The notes below the pieces were generated by a model. That model was not told where the DNA came from, ran no database searches, and was given only the letters and a program-made list of their open reading frames with translations. Positions 1 through 11,013 of a stretch of DNA of 64,000 bases are shown here, piece by piece (positions within the stretch are counted from its first letter, which is position 1; each line of letters starts with the position of its first letter). The stretch is from Collybia mongolica (taxonomy: Eukaryota; Basidiomycota; Agaricomycetes; Agaricales; Clitocybaceae), in contig JAAXNY010000005.1 in assembly GCA_013420905.1 (NCBI GenBank), positions 1,116,001 through 1,180,000 of the forward strand, written 5' to 3'. Made by a program: the position numbers and the translations under genes.

Positions 1-11
1 TAGAGAATTCT

Positions 12-88
12 CTTAGGATCCCCTCCACCAGGTGAGTAGTACATATGTCGTACAAGTGAATACATCAACTTAGGATCCCCTCCACCAG
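12..88. repeat. Pair of 20-nt direct repeats
   Basis: The 20-nt word cttaggatcccctccaccag occurs exactly at 12-31 and again at 69-88, 57 bases apart start to start. The window edge cuts off whatever lies to the left, so the number of copies is unknown. Confidence 0.8.
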
Positions 89-1486
89 CTCCGAGTTAGA
101 ATTCCCGACCCCGACCTCCGTCACTCGGTAATCGTCGTCGGACTCTGCGCAACTCAGTAACCCGGCGGAGTTGCCCTTACAGTAATGTTACAAATTCCCT
201 TATCTGTTCGACCTATCATTTCTTTTCTTCTTTTCTTACCTATTATTGATTACCAGACGCTTATCAACCCTATCTTTCAATATCTCCATATGCATTTCTT
301 TTCTCATACTTACTCAGCTTTCTTACTCATCCTCTTTGATAGCTTACTCATCTTTATCTATAACGAATAGCGTAAACAACGCTTATCGGACTATTATGTA
401 TATATACGGGTAGTTTAGCTTAGCTAGCTCTTTAGCTTGACCTAGCTGAATCAACCTTATTCATCTATCTTCTTGACGCGAACTCGATCCTATCCGCCTT
501 ACGAAGGGGGTAGTGCATCTTTGATCAGATAACTCGATAACTTGACTTTAGCCCTACTGAGGGAGTCAATAGACGTTGGACTTACAGAAGTCAACGGTCT
601 AAGAACGAACGAACGACATATCAGATTGACTTAGAGGATAAGGCCTAAACAGCCGTAACACATACCATCTGCCCAGTACTGAGCCAAAAGCTCACACAAG
701 ACACCACTGGCATGCCTTTGATATATACCATTAAGAACATGATGTAGACAAGGACACCCATGCCCCACACTATCACCCTTCACAAGCCTTTGGGGTGTCA
801 AATGAATGAAAACCTACCTTTGCAAAGAGAGGCTTTATGATATAGAAACTATAACCAATGACAATTTCAATTCAACAATCATGCATGCTGAGCTGTGGGT
901 GGCTTGATGGCTCTTGGACTACATGTAAAGACCCATTCAGGCCAAGTTCAGGCATTCCCGGACAATTGTACACCAGAGCATTCAGTGAATTCCGTGCTAA
1001 TATAAACAGTGATAATTTGCACAACCTTATTAATCCCTGTAAAGATAAAGATAACTTTGTCACTGATTGTCACTTCAAGCCGTCACGGAGTGCCAGGACC
1101 CCAGCTGACACCCATGATTTGTAATTGTTTTTATTAAAATAGACCATGGTCCTGGAGGGCAACGGTACCATAATGATGGCTTGTAGGTTCATTATTTGTG
1201 TCCGCCTTTCTAGAATGTGGAAGGCTGTGAATGAATGAGCCGAAGAAGGAGCCGAAGAAGGAGTGGCGCCGCAAATATTAGATCTCCGGCAGAAAGCTTA
1301 ACACATGGAATTGTACCCTGGATATGCAAAGACGCATTGTCGAGGGATGAGACGCTAAGGTCATTTATACTTACCGACTACTGTTGTTGTCGGGTGCAAG
1401 ATGAACACGCTAAATGATGCTATTTTAGGAGGTAGTCACCGAAAGTAGGGCGACAACTTTCATTGGCCATACGATCCCAGAATTTC

Positions 1487-1493
1487 TATAAAG
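1487..1493 (+). promoter_or_regulatory. TATA box of the first small-family gene
   Basis: TATAAAG lies 149 bases before the ATG at 1636, with an ATTGG (inverted CCAAT) motif about 25 bases further upstream. Much of the leader between 1513 and 1620 is conserved in the broken copy at 49.5 kb, which supports it as the transcribed or regulatory leader of this family. Confidence 0.5.
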
Positions 1494-1635
1494 GCAGGGC
1501 GTCGAAGAGATGTTAGACAGAACAACTCGTTCGATTCTTTAAACACTTTCATCACTCACATCGTAAGCTTTCTCGAGTCCATTTCTCATTGAAAAACCAC
1601 TTTGCTCATTCACACGCAATCTAGAATCAGACAAT

Positions 1636-1962
1636 ATGCCTTCCGCCAGCGGCAAAGTCACATCTACCGACGGCTCGCAGATCACATGCATATTTACCAT
1701 CGACCAGATCGAGCGCAGATATGTAGGCACAATCAACCCTGCTGTGACTCAATTTATGACCACGAAAGCGACGCTCACCTACGATTCTATCTCGAGCTTG
1801 GTCGGAACCAAGACATTCGATGGCACGCTCGGAATCGATGGTGTCAAGTTCGATATCGGCGAGGGTACTGACGTCAGCGTGTCTGGTGAATTGATTTCGC
1901 CCGTCAGACCGAGAGTGAACGTGAACGGTGTTGCGACTTGGATCGCCTCCGCTGATGATTAG
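1636..1962 (+). CDS. Small hypothetical protein, family member A
   Basis: This intronless reading frame gives a 108-residue protein with no signal peptide or membrane segment. I do not recognise the family. Its reality is supported by two close relatives within 3 kb (3091-3435 minus and 4528-4854 plus). All share the pattern VGT-N/D-x-A/P near residue 35, then F-x-T-x-x-ATLTY-x-S, a hydrophobic F-x-G-x-LG segment and a C-terminal aromatic end (W-x-A or WI). Alternating hydrophobic residues suggest an all-beta, cytosolic fold, which is inference. The ATG at 1636 is chosen because the family starts with a similar Met-x-x-A-x-G. Upstream are a TATA box and an inverted CCAAT motif. A fourth copy, broken into halves, lies at 49.2-49.8 kb and is most similar to this member. 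Confidence 0.75.
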   Translation: MPSASGKVTSTDGSQITCIFTIDQIERRYVGTINPAVTQFMTTKATLTYDSISSLVGTKTFDGTLGIDGVKFDIGEGTDVSVSGELISPVRPRVNVNGVATWIASADD

Positions 1963-3090
1963 GTATTTGATTTTTGATGGTTCATTTGTGAGGTCGTGGC
2001 TCACGCTTGTGATAGGTTCACAAACAGAGTTGGTGCATGCTGGGGGGGAGGGTGAACGATGCATCATGAAGGAAGGGGACTGGCCGATCGTTTTGTTGAC
2101 TGCCATTGTATACATTGTAAACTTGGATATGAATCAAACAGAGTTGCAACCTGTAAACTTTGCTCACCGATCCAAAGTGGGCAGCTGCGTACTGGCCATG
2201 TAATCATGGAAATAGTATGGTGCTGATTAAGTAGCTGTGGCTGTTCCAAACATTACGGTCAACTCGAAGACGCATGGCTTTTGAGAGAGGAGATGCTCCG
2301 ACACCACATGTAAGTGTTCATCTATCAAGGTCATCCCAATACCCGGACCACCCAATCCCCTCCCTGGTTATCCAACAAAACTAGGCACGACGTATTGCTT
2401 ATTGGTAGTCGCCTTTGTGTGCCTTTGTGCCATATGGTCACATCCCGCTTGGCCGAGTAATACGAATTTCTTCAGATCGCCTTTGAATCAGAGGGGTCGC
2501 CAGTATGCGATATCTCGTGTCCGTACGACAAACAAAGCTTGTGGCAAATTATTCCTGAGATGGAACGTCTCTGCCTTCTCTCGGACACTGGGATTCTTCT
2601 AGGCCAAAACAAGCTGAGAGAGGGCGGGGCAGCATAACAAACGAGTCGTTGTCGATCAGAGGACAAGGCATGGTGGGTCACGTGCTTCTTTCGATGCACT
2701 CAAGTACTACTTAACTGTTGGTCAAAAAAATCTCCAGGCCCGCTCAAGCTCATGTCCATGATCCCTAACACTCGCAGACCAACAGCAGCTCGATCTACAC
2801 CATACACCCTTGCCATTACCCATTGATTGTATATCCCAGATATATTACTGCTCAAAGGCTAATTTCCAACAACTATTCTCCGGGAACTAATCAAAATTTC
2901 AAGCTATCAACAATAACCGGGACCTCATGGCCTCTCTCGTCCTTTTGGCAGCTCCAAATTTGGCACACCCTCAAATCATAGGTCAGACATCTATACGATT
3001 CCATCAAATTCAACAACTGGGACTGGCAGTTGATCTTCTGGGTTCACTGGTCTAAAGCGGGTGCAGGTTATTGTCTCTTCAACTGGATAA
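1963..3090. other. Intergenic region between family members A and B
   Basis: This 1.1-kb stretch between the convergent members A (plus) and B (minus) shows only short ORFs with no family resemblance. I see no tRNA and no obvious repeat. Confidence 0.5.
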
Positions 3091-3435
3091 TTACAGTAGG
3101 ATGAACACCTGCCTCACGCTGGCGGTCCAAATCCCAGTGCCCACGAACTGTGTCTCTGTCACCTCTTTCTCCAAAGTTCCTTTGACATCGACGTCAGCTC
3201 CGGCTCTGTTCTGTATGGCGAATGTGATGGTAGAGGGCCCAAGCTGGCCTACGAAAGGACGTGTTGCCGTCAGGTCAGCGATCGATGAATATGTGAGCGT
3301 CGCCTGGGAGGTCTTGAATGGCACAGCAGCAGGATTCAATGTGCCGACGAAGAAATAGGGGATTTCATTGAGATAGAACGTGGCCTGCAGATTGAAGCCT
3401 TTGGTGGACTTAACCTCACCACTGGCTGTATGCAT
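3091..3435 (-). CDS. Small hypothetical protein, family member B
   Basis: This 114-residue frame on the minus strand is a divergent relative of the proteins at 1636-1962 and 4528-4854. It keeps the VGTLNPA block, the ATLTYSS block and a GQLG segment. It starts with MHTASGEV, matching the start of member A. The last ten residues after the conserved aromatic end (IWTAS) extend beyond the other members; a small intron or a shifted stop could explain this, so the C-terminus is less sure than the rest. It lies between the two plus-strand members and is transcribed against both, so the three are not a simple tandem array. No function can be assigned. Confidence 0.65.
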   Translation of the reverse strand: MHTASGEVKSTKGFNLQATFYLNEIPYFFVGTLNPAAVPFKTSQATLTYSSIADLTATRPFVGQLGPSTITFAIQNRAGADVDVKGTLEKEVTETQFVGTGIWTASVRQVFILL

Positions 3436-4527
3436 GAGACTGTGTCCTATGATAAATGCAAGTCAGCAGCCAGACCTTAGGACAAATGACGGGATGGGGC
3501 TTACGTGGATAGAGTGGCTTGTATCAGCTACCAAAAGTTCAGTTGGCTCTATTCTAATATCGCTTCAATGTCTGAGTCTACCTTTAAAGCTCGGCGGATC
3601 TAAGGATGTCAATGCAAAAAAGCTGTTCCACGTTCGTCCATCACGCTCCACAATTCGCTATGATTCCGGATATGTGCTTTCAATTTTTCAGGATGTATCA
3701 TCTTGTGGATTGATATTACTTTTGGCTTAATGGGGGTTGATCATTGCATTCAAGTTCACACATCAGTTGTACCCCAGATCTGTCAATTAGAAAAGGACAA
3801 TCAAGATCACCATCCCGTTCGATTGGTGGTTCGCGTCTCGTGCTCCAACTCTTGTCTTCTGGGTCGCTTCCCCGACTAGGAGTATGATATCGCAGATGTC
3901 AGACCTTCCCGGAACGAGGCTAGCGGAGATTGTAGCCTTATTTCTAACGGTCATAATAAAAATCACAGCATTCCTACCCTTGACAGGAAGCGGGGAACTT
4001 TCTGCAGACCGATCTACAGGATGTGTATTGACAAACGCGGTCCTGTTCAGGACAACTCCACACACGTGCATCATTCGTACACCAGCGTCGCCACAGTGTT
4101 GCCTACTTTGCCATGTGGAGATATACATAGTATCTACCATAACGCCAACAAAGCGTTGCAACAGGGTAGAACCCGTTCAACACTCTGGCCCGAGGCTTGG
4201 ACAGATACGTATATATATGCCCTTAAAAAAAATCAGTGTTCATAGAGAAGGCATTGACAGCTGTTATGCAGATGCTATCTAGAACCAAATGTAGGAATCA
4301 CAGTTCTAGGGCGGGTCGACCCTATGCAACCACCGGGAGTGGAACGGTTATTGTAATATTTCCCACAAAACAATCGCGAGATTGCTATAAAGTACGGGTA
4401 GTGGGGGATTGCTGGAACAAACTTGATACTTGAAACCTTGAAAAGACCGTCATTGATAGTGTGCGTATTCTGGTCTATTGGTCTCCCAAAGGCTCTTTCG
4501 CTCACACCCTCTGTGGGTACCAGCAGA
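3436..4527. other. Intergenic region between family members B and C
   Basis: Members B (minus) and C (plus) diverge here, so the 1.1 kb should hold both promoters. A TATAAAG motif at 4386-4392 lies 142 bases before the ATG of member C, close to the 149-base spacing seen for member A. The remaining ORFs match nothing I know. Confidence 0.45.
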
Positions 4528-4854
4528 ATGCCTACTGCTAAAGGAACTGTCAAGTGCATTGTGGACCCGCAACTCGATGCTGAGTTTATCATTGACGACT
4601 TCGTGTACAAATTCGTGGGCACCTTTGATAGTCCTGTCACACACTTCATTACCACTCAAGCAACACTCACCTACGATTCAATGGCAGGTCTGAAAGGCCA
4701 GAAGAAATTTGAAGGAAAACTTGGGAAAGAAGAGGTCACATTCACCATCCACGACAGCAGCGACGGCAGTGACAGTGGTGTGACGGTCACTGGGACTCTC
4801 ATAACGCCAATTATACCGGCAGTCTACATCAGAGGAAGCGCGAGTTGGATTTGA
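4528..4854 (+). CDS. Small hypothetical protein, family member C
   Basis: This intronless 108-residue protein has exactly the same length as member A and aligns along its whole length: a Met-Pro start, FVGTFDSPV, TTQATLTYDS, FEGKLG and the aromatic end (ASWI). An upstream in-frame ATG at 4423 would add 35 residues with no counterpart in the relatives, so 4528 is preferred. A TATA box precedes it at a spacing like that of member A. The segment after the LG block carries a Ser/Asp-rich insertion (near residues 76-85) that member A lacks. No function can be assigned from sequence. Confidence 0.72.
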   Translation: MPTAKGTVKCIVDPQLDAEFIIDDFVYKFVGTFDSPVTHFITTQATLTYDSMAGLKGQKKFEGKLGKEEVTFTIHDSSDGSDSGVTVTGTLITPIIPAVYIRGSASWI

Positions 4855-7800
4855 GGACGATGGCAAAGGATCAATTTCGCGATGGTTTGGGTTGGATACA
4901 TCCACCTGGTGATCTGCGGGTATGATGGATTCCAATAATAACCGGGGACGCATGCCTTGGTTTATGATAATATGTCTAACTCACTTCTTCTCACTTTCTC
5001 TCGTTGGTCTACCAAGGCGATTCCTACTGAACGACCTTAGCTTTCATTAGTGGAGGTAGATATCAATATAGTAAACATAGTAAATAAAAGCTGAAAAAAT
5101 GAATTGGAAGTGATAGTTGTGACCTACCCTCATATGAAATGGGATGAAGCAGCAACAGACAACACAGAAAGCGCGATGATATTCTAAGGACTGACAATGC
5201 TTGGGACGTTATAATTAGGCCTTATGTTCCAATAAAGTTTTAAACGGTCACGTTTGGTCCAATAATCACGAAACCTACAACCAAACATTGACCAAACACT
5301 GGATGCCGGATTGAACTTTTCACAGTAGTTTCCTAGTTTCTCACTTTCAGAGTCTGAACCTCTAGAGGGCTAGCAAAAGTTGTCGAGGTTGATCATGAAC
5401 GGTATAACCCAAGAATAATTACTTCATGAACAACATCATGGGCGCGAATAAGAATCTCGAACAGGCTCGGCTTATATCGTCACTGCTCCTTGGCTTTCTC
5501 GACAAGTGTTAGCTTCTCCTAAATCCGTTACAGGGCCCTTCTCGTCAGCACCATTGCCACGTATTATCTTCAGATTTAGTTCCAACAATACGTCGGATAT
5601 CTTGGGTTGATCCACGAAGCCACAGAGAACAACACCCTGCATAGCCGCCCGACATTTTCCGTGGCTTATGCTAATGCAGTGTCCATGTCCACGGTGGTCT
5701 GCCTCATCTCAAGTTCCTGCTGGACTTTCACCAAACAGCATTGTCGTGCATCTGCTTGGCGATGGTGACATGGTGTCTTCGTAGTTCCCACCTTATGTTG
5801 TAAAGGTGGAGGTTCTCGTATGGATGATCGCATTTTCGGCGTCCTTACGCCCCCTCTGACCCAACAAATACCCAGCAGTTGGGGAGTCCTTCAGGATCAA
5901 ATGAAAAGTTTAATGGACAACTCTGGCGACAGTTCGTGCAGCGTTTAGGTACCGCACACAATATATTGTGATCTTGTGTACCGACCCGCCTGCACAACTG
6001 CTGTTTGATCGTGCCTTCGTACGTTATTAATGTTATCTTCTTTTGGTTGATGGTCAGGTTCGAAGGTGATGAATGCGAAGAAAGGCTGGCCCACCAGTTG
6101 CGTGCTGTTTGTCTGTCTCACAATATCCAACAATGACCGCCTCTTCGCCGCTTTCTGCTCCATGATTACAAGGGTATCTGAAATGTTCTTCTCGATGTCT
6201 TGGCCTTGGTTGTAAAGAGACAGAATGTCATTGGTTGACCGGGGTTGAAGGGAGAGTATGCCCAGCCAGTCGAAAATCTTGACCGGCTCACCTGGAGCCT
6301 TCTTGTGACCCTCTTCGACCGATCCTTTCATTGTCTTACGGAGGGTCTGGTCGACTTTACCCTTGGTCTCTATATCCTGTTTCTCCCTCAATACTTGTCC
6401 TGTACTGTAACAGGGTTAACGAGAAGATACAAAGCATTGTCGCGCAATGCCTCTGGAAGAGACTCTCGTCAAAGATCCGGCTCTAGACACATTTGTGAAC
6501 AATAAGGCAACACTCTTGCCGACAACGACGGGGAACATCGAGCAAAATGTGGACAGTGTGTAATCCATGGATTCTGAGGCGCGGGACGGTGCCATTCGCG
6601 AGGACCAGGGTCCTATCGACGGTGGTAATGTTATCCGGATAACATCGACAACGCTCCCTTTGTGCTGCTTGCCTTACACAATAAATTACCCCAGATATCT
6701 ACCGGTCCTGTTATATCAAGGATATGAACCTTCGTTGGCTTTCGAAAGCGTATAGCACCACCTTGTTGGTTTGACTGTGTTCCTCAGAATCACCTGCCTC
6801 GTTCTTGGCCTCGTGAAACTTTCCTTACTTGCCCTTTATTGTTTGACTATACCCTGTCCCAGCTTGTTGATGGTACTAAGGGTGTAGAGTTAGACACAAC
6901 AAAGAAGTGATATGCAAATCGAGATAAATTCATTATAGGCTAGATAAGCACACTGGAAGTCCCCTTATCGAACACGCCAACGCCTCACACTTCGTACTAA
7001 AGGTCATGGGAGACAAAGTTTTCGGGCCTCTCGGCGTCACTTTGCCCTCCTCAACGCATAGCTTCCGGAATAAAGGTCCGTTGCGCATATTTGGCTCATC
7101 TGTTGTTTTAGTATTCATGATTGGAGTGTCCCAGCTTCCCTTCAAGTTCTCGACGTAGCTTATGCTTTCTGATGAAAGAAATATGAACTATTTGGTGATG
7201 AAGGAATCGCCACAAGGACTTTCATGAGGAAGTTTTAATGGGTTTCATCAGGCGTGTCACGAATCCACCATTATCCGCAAAACACAACCTATCAGTTGCC
7301 CCTCAACTGTCACTAGTACTTGGACCCCCGCTTTCAAAATAGAGACTTATCGAAAGTTCGATTGAAGTGGGTGTTTTTCCTGCATCAAGAATGAATTCGA
7401 GAGTGTTCCCAGATCTTCAAATATTTTTACTTTGAGTTGCAGCTGGTGGGTTTCAACTTGTACCCAACTTGTACCATCAGTGGACAGGTGTCAACGCTCT
7501 GGAGTGTCCTTCCATCCTCATGTAGTATGTAAGTCCTTAGCACAGACTCTTCGACTTTGCGACTGATACCTGCAGAAATATAGTTGAAATTTCAGAGACA
7601 ATGCAGATTACAACGAGCACATCCAGGCTCTGGAGAGACCTTGTAACCTCTGCCAGTTTTGAAATGCAAACACCTCTGTTTTTTTTTTACCAAGAACCTC
7701 TTCTGCCCTAGCAAGGTAGAGTCCGTGTCAGCATCCCATCAGAAGCATGAACCTTTTCTCATAGAGGTCAAATTCCTGGAGGAAAGGGGAAAGACCGTGG

Positions 7801-9028
7801 ACGTTTACCCTCCATTATGGGGGTGAAATAAACAATTGTAATCTCGAGGCCCTGATGCCCGCCTCATTTCCAGGTTGATGAAGAGTAGCCCACCATTGCA
7901 GTGGATCTATATACTGCCGTGAAGAAGGCAAAGGCAAAGGTTAGGACAGGTGTTCCATGCAAGATCGCTTAACCCCGCTCATTTCGGGAGCGGCAGCGTG
8001 TTCCGAGAATTGGCTGAAGCTGAGACGACGAGTGTCAGCTCGTTCTACGGCTAGTCCACTCTGAATATTCTCAACACTTACAGAGTTCCTCCAGACGATA
8101 TTCGCGAGTGGTGCACTCAGGAGGTGAAAACATAGCAAAGATGCCACCGGAATAAACGCGACCACTGTTTACCAGTCCATCTATGCTGGCCCCAAATGTG
8201 ACACCAACTTCCTCTTGGATGATGACGGAACAACTTAGTCAGAACCGTTCTTCATGTGGTTAGAACGCGGAACATTGTCGCGTTCCTTACATTCGGTGTC
8301 TCGAATGGAAAGCACTCGGATGCACTCAAACAAGGAGCACTGGTCGGTATACCGGATGAGGCCACAAAGCTTGCAGAGTGGGACTGGCGTCGTTGCTTAT
8401 GGGACGGTTCCAAAACCGGCGAGAAGATTCTGAATGAGGGGTGCACATTGGGGAATTGGTGTGTCGATGGAGACCGGGGTACAATAACCTCATTCGCAAC
8501 GGCGCCTTCCTCGCTGCCACTATCTATCACAAGGGTACCTCTATCGGCTTTGCACACGTCACGCTGCGGCTGTACGAATCTACTTCAGCAGCAGTGCAAA
8601 GGTATTTGAATGGGGACTTGTCCAGAAGTTCTGCGTTAGTCTGATCTCTTCGATATATACCTTCACCTTAACGGCGCTCAAATTCAAGGAACGCACGTCC
8701 ATCTGTTCGAGGATTTCGACGTGGTTTAATTCCCTGCTGGTTAGACGCAGCGGGGGAGAAGAAGGTCAAACTGTAGTCTTCTGAGAGGGCTTTGGTTACG
8801 GTACCTTTGATATTGCATGATGTACCGAACGAAGAGAAGATTGCCTATAGAACAATTTCTGTTTATGGGTGTAGCTGCAATCTCTGTAACAAGAGATGTT
8901 TGCAGAAGTGGTGGCTCATCCTGCGCATGTTATCGACGTGTCAATAACAGTCGAGATCTGCTTATACCTTGTTGGCCATTCCATATAGCTCGATGTCGCA
9001 ATCGACAGTCCATGACGCGTAAAAATGA
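4855..9028. other. Gene-poor stretch with possible gene relics
   Basis: No intact gene is recognised in this 4.2 kb. Two parts look like decayed coding sequence: 5945-6391 on the minus strand, an uninterrupted 148-codon frame of charged, helical composition that runs into stops on both sides; and about 7950-8640 on the plus strand, where protein-like stretches continue only by changing frame. Neither resembles a family I can name. No terminal repeats, tRNA or array structure is visible. Confidence 0.45.
9021..9025 (-). terminator. Pol III terminator of tRNA-Leu
   Basis: A run of five T on the minus strand begins three bases after the 3' end of the tRNA. This is the usual RNA polymerase III stop signal. 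Confidence 0.7.
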
Positions 9029-9109
9029 TGATGAGAGGGGGATTCGAACCCCCGCCACAATGTGACCAGATCCTGATTCTGGCGCCTTAGACCGCTCGGC
9101 CATCTCACC
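9029..9109 (-). tRNA. tRNA-Leu (anticodon CAG)
   Basis: The 81-nt sequence folds as a class II tRNA. The acceptor stem pairs GGTGAGA with TCTCATC (one G-U pair) and the discriminator base is A. The anticodon stem is CCAGA/TCTGG around a seven-base loop with CAG at positions 34-36, so it reads CUG codons as leucine. A long variable arm of the leucine type follows, and the T stem is five G-C pairs around TTCGAAT. The A-box and B-box promoter elements (TGGCCGAGCGG and GGTTCGAATCC) are intact. There is no intron and no encoded CCA. Confidence 0.95.
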
Positions 9110-10048
9110 TTCTTGTCGGGCAAAAGCCGTAAATTCATGAGGCACGTTCCTTTGTTCCTATCCAGACGCTTTCAAGATACAAGTGGTGCGCTTCGTTAAG
9201 ATACCGATTAAAATGTTCAGGATCCCTAGAAGAAAAGAGGAAGCTTGAACACATGCACCCCAACGCACCAAACCAGAGGAGCATCCCGGACATTGAAGAA
9301 GCGAGACACGTATGCACTTCGCGCGCGAGGCTAGTGATAGTAGGATTGAATCCGCGAGGGGAGCCAAGGAACGGGATCACCCGGTTCACTTCAATAGTAC
9401 GACATCGGTAAGTAGATATAGATCTGTTGGCGCCTTGTGAGGCCGTGCTTCTCATGGTCACAATCGCGGTCGAATTTCAGGTGTAGTTCTCACCCAGCGA
9501 GGTGATGAGCCCACTAGTTTCGCGTGATGGGGTTTGTGGGGTTGTTGCCACTTGGGGAGACATGTTGGACTTTTCTCGGGGTCCAAGCCGCTCCCAGGCT
9601 TTTCGGCGGGGCTGGTTGCCAACCTCCGCCGACCTCATGCACCTGGTAGATAGTTTAGGGCACATCTGGATCCAGCGACGGCGATTGGAATGGATGATCC
9701 ATGGGGGTATTTGAGAGATTCCGGGAATGTGTCGAGCGGTTTTCGTCATTTCAGGACCATGCTGTTCGAGTTGCCGTCGTCATTAGATAAAAGGATTCAG
9801 CCGCCGTATTTCCAGAAATTTGTAAGTGTTGGAGGATAGGCCCGGGAGTTATTGTGGCGCCTCTATTCATCTGTTTTTTGGTCAGCGACGGTGTTGGGTC
9901 GATAGAGACGAAAATGGACATTTGGGATTTAGCGCTCATTGGTATGTAAGCCGTCTCCGTCGGACCCCGATCTCGCATGTTGCGCATGTTTATCGCAACC
10001 AGCAAAATAACATATTAGCAAACAACCGCTAATGAAACTCATCCCAAA
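9110..10048. other. Region between tRNA-Leu and KGD4
   Basis: About 0.9 kb without a recognised gene. Minus-strand ORFs at 9135-9461 and 9477-9749 are open for about 100 codons each but match no family I know; a spliced minus-strand gene here cannot be excluded. Confidence 0.4.
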
Positions 10049-10475
10049 ATGCATCCATCTATACGCGTTTTCTCGACGAGGGCTCACCAGCCCCTCATAA
10101 AGTTCATTGGAAAGCGAGCTTACCCCTCCGGTATGTAGAATTGTTCGGTTTTTTGCTTTTGCTTATTCAGTAACTATCGCAGGCACCACCGCCTCACATG
10201 CACACCCGGCTGCACCCGCCGAGCTGAAGCAGAAGTTTTCTGACTTCGTGAAGAAGTTTGAAGCATCAACGTCATCACCTACGACAAAAACTGTACAAAG
10301 CACTGATAAGGACGCTTTCTCCGAGTTCTGGCAGGCCCCAGAACGTTTCTGGAGGCCACGGACGCGGATGATAGAGGACTTTGAGATAGATGCAATTGAG
10401 GTCGGTCTTAAATATCTATTAAGGTCTTTAGTATGCTGACGGTATTTTCAGAGCGGTGGAGCATCCTTGCACTGA
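10049..10475 (+). CDS. KGD4: 2-oxoglutarate dehydrogenase subunit 4, mitochondrial
   Basis: Splicing 10049-10130, 10183-10400 and 10452-10475 gives a 107-residue protein with the features of yeast Kgd4/Ymr31 (animal MRPS36). These are a basic presequence-like N-terminus, the block QPLIKFIGKR, a HAHP motif, an alanine- and lysine-rich middle, and the C-terminal pattern F-x-x-P-x-R-F-x-x-R-x-x-x-x-x-E-x-x-x-I-x-SGGA. In yeast this protein tethers the E3 subunit to the 2-oxoglutarate dehydrogenase complex in the mitochondrial matrix. The second intron begins with GTCGGT and has a CTGAC branch site. The conserved ESGGA end is read only after removing that intron. It converges on the proteasome gene on the other strand. 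Confidence 0.85.
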
Positions 10476-11013
10476 AACACATAACCTTTTCGCATTGTAG
10501 ACAATCACCTCGACTAATATATCATATCGACTATCCCAGTGAAGCTCAGGGATGTGAGGCTTTTGCGGTATGATTAATCTTGTGTCAAAAAATGTTACTC
10601 CGATATCCTTAACTTGCCATGGCCGTCTCACTTTCTTGCTTGGGATAAAGGTGTACGGCCGACGTGGTTTCGATTGCCGGCTGGTCATTTGCCTGGTTTG
10701 AGATATGTTAAATTTGTATATTTATGCTTCTCCGATATGAAGAGTAAAACGAGGCAGACGTTGCGATGAAAGGATGGGTTGTCATTTCGAGAGCTCCTGT
10801 AAAAGTACTAACAGCGCCGATATGTTGTGCGCACAGAGTCAAGTGAGTCTTGGTGTGATTTATTTATTGCACTTACAGAATAGCGTATACACCGAGTTGA
10901 AACATGCATACACCTTATTTCCTGCAGTATAATTATCTCCTTTACGTTAAACAGCAATGTCCACGATCCAAGGGATATAGCCATTGAACAGCATGGTGAA
11001 ATAGGTTTATTGG
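10476..11013. other. 3' region between KGD4 and proteasome alpha-1
   Basis: This 0.54-kb convergent intergenic region presumably holds the two 3' ends. I see no further gene or RNA. Confidence 0.5.

Larger units (their letters stand above)
1..1635. other. Left edge without a recognised gene
   Basis: I find no convincing gene here. The first 90 bases hold two exact copies of a 20-nt direct repeat (12-31 and 69-88). Bases 185-370 are pyrimidine-rich and give a hydrophobic 61-codon ORF that resembles no family I know. The base composition and repeats could be the end of a transposable element, but no target duplication, primer-binding site or polymerase reading frame is visible. The last 150 bases are the promoter of the small gene that starts at 1636. 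Confidence 0.4.

Noticed and set aside
1..660. Possible LTR of a retrotransposon at the left edge
   Set aside because: No matching second LTR, primer-binding site, polypurine tract or polymerase frame is visible, so only the direct repeat is reported.
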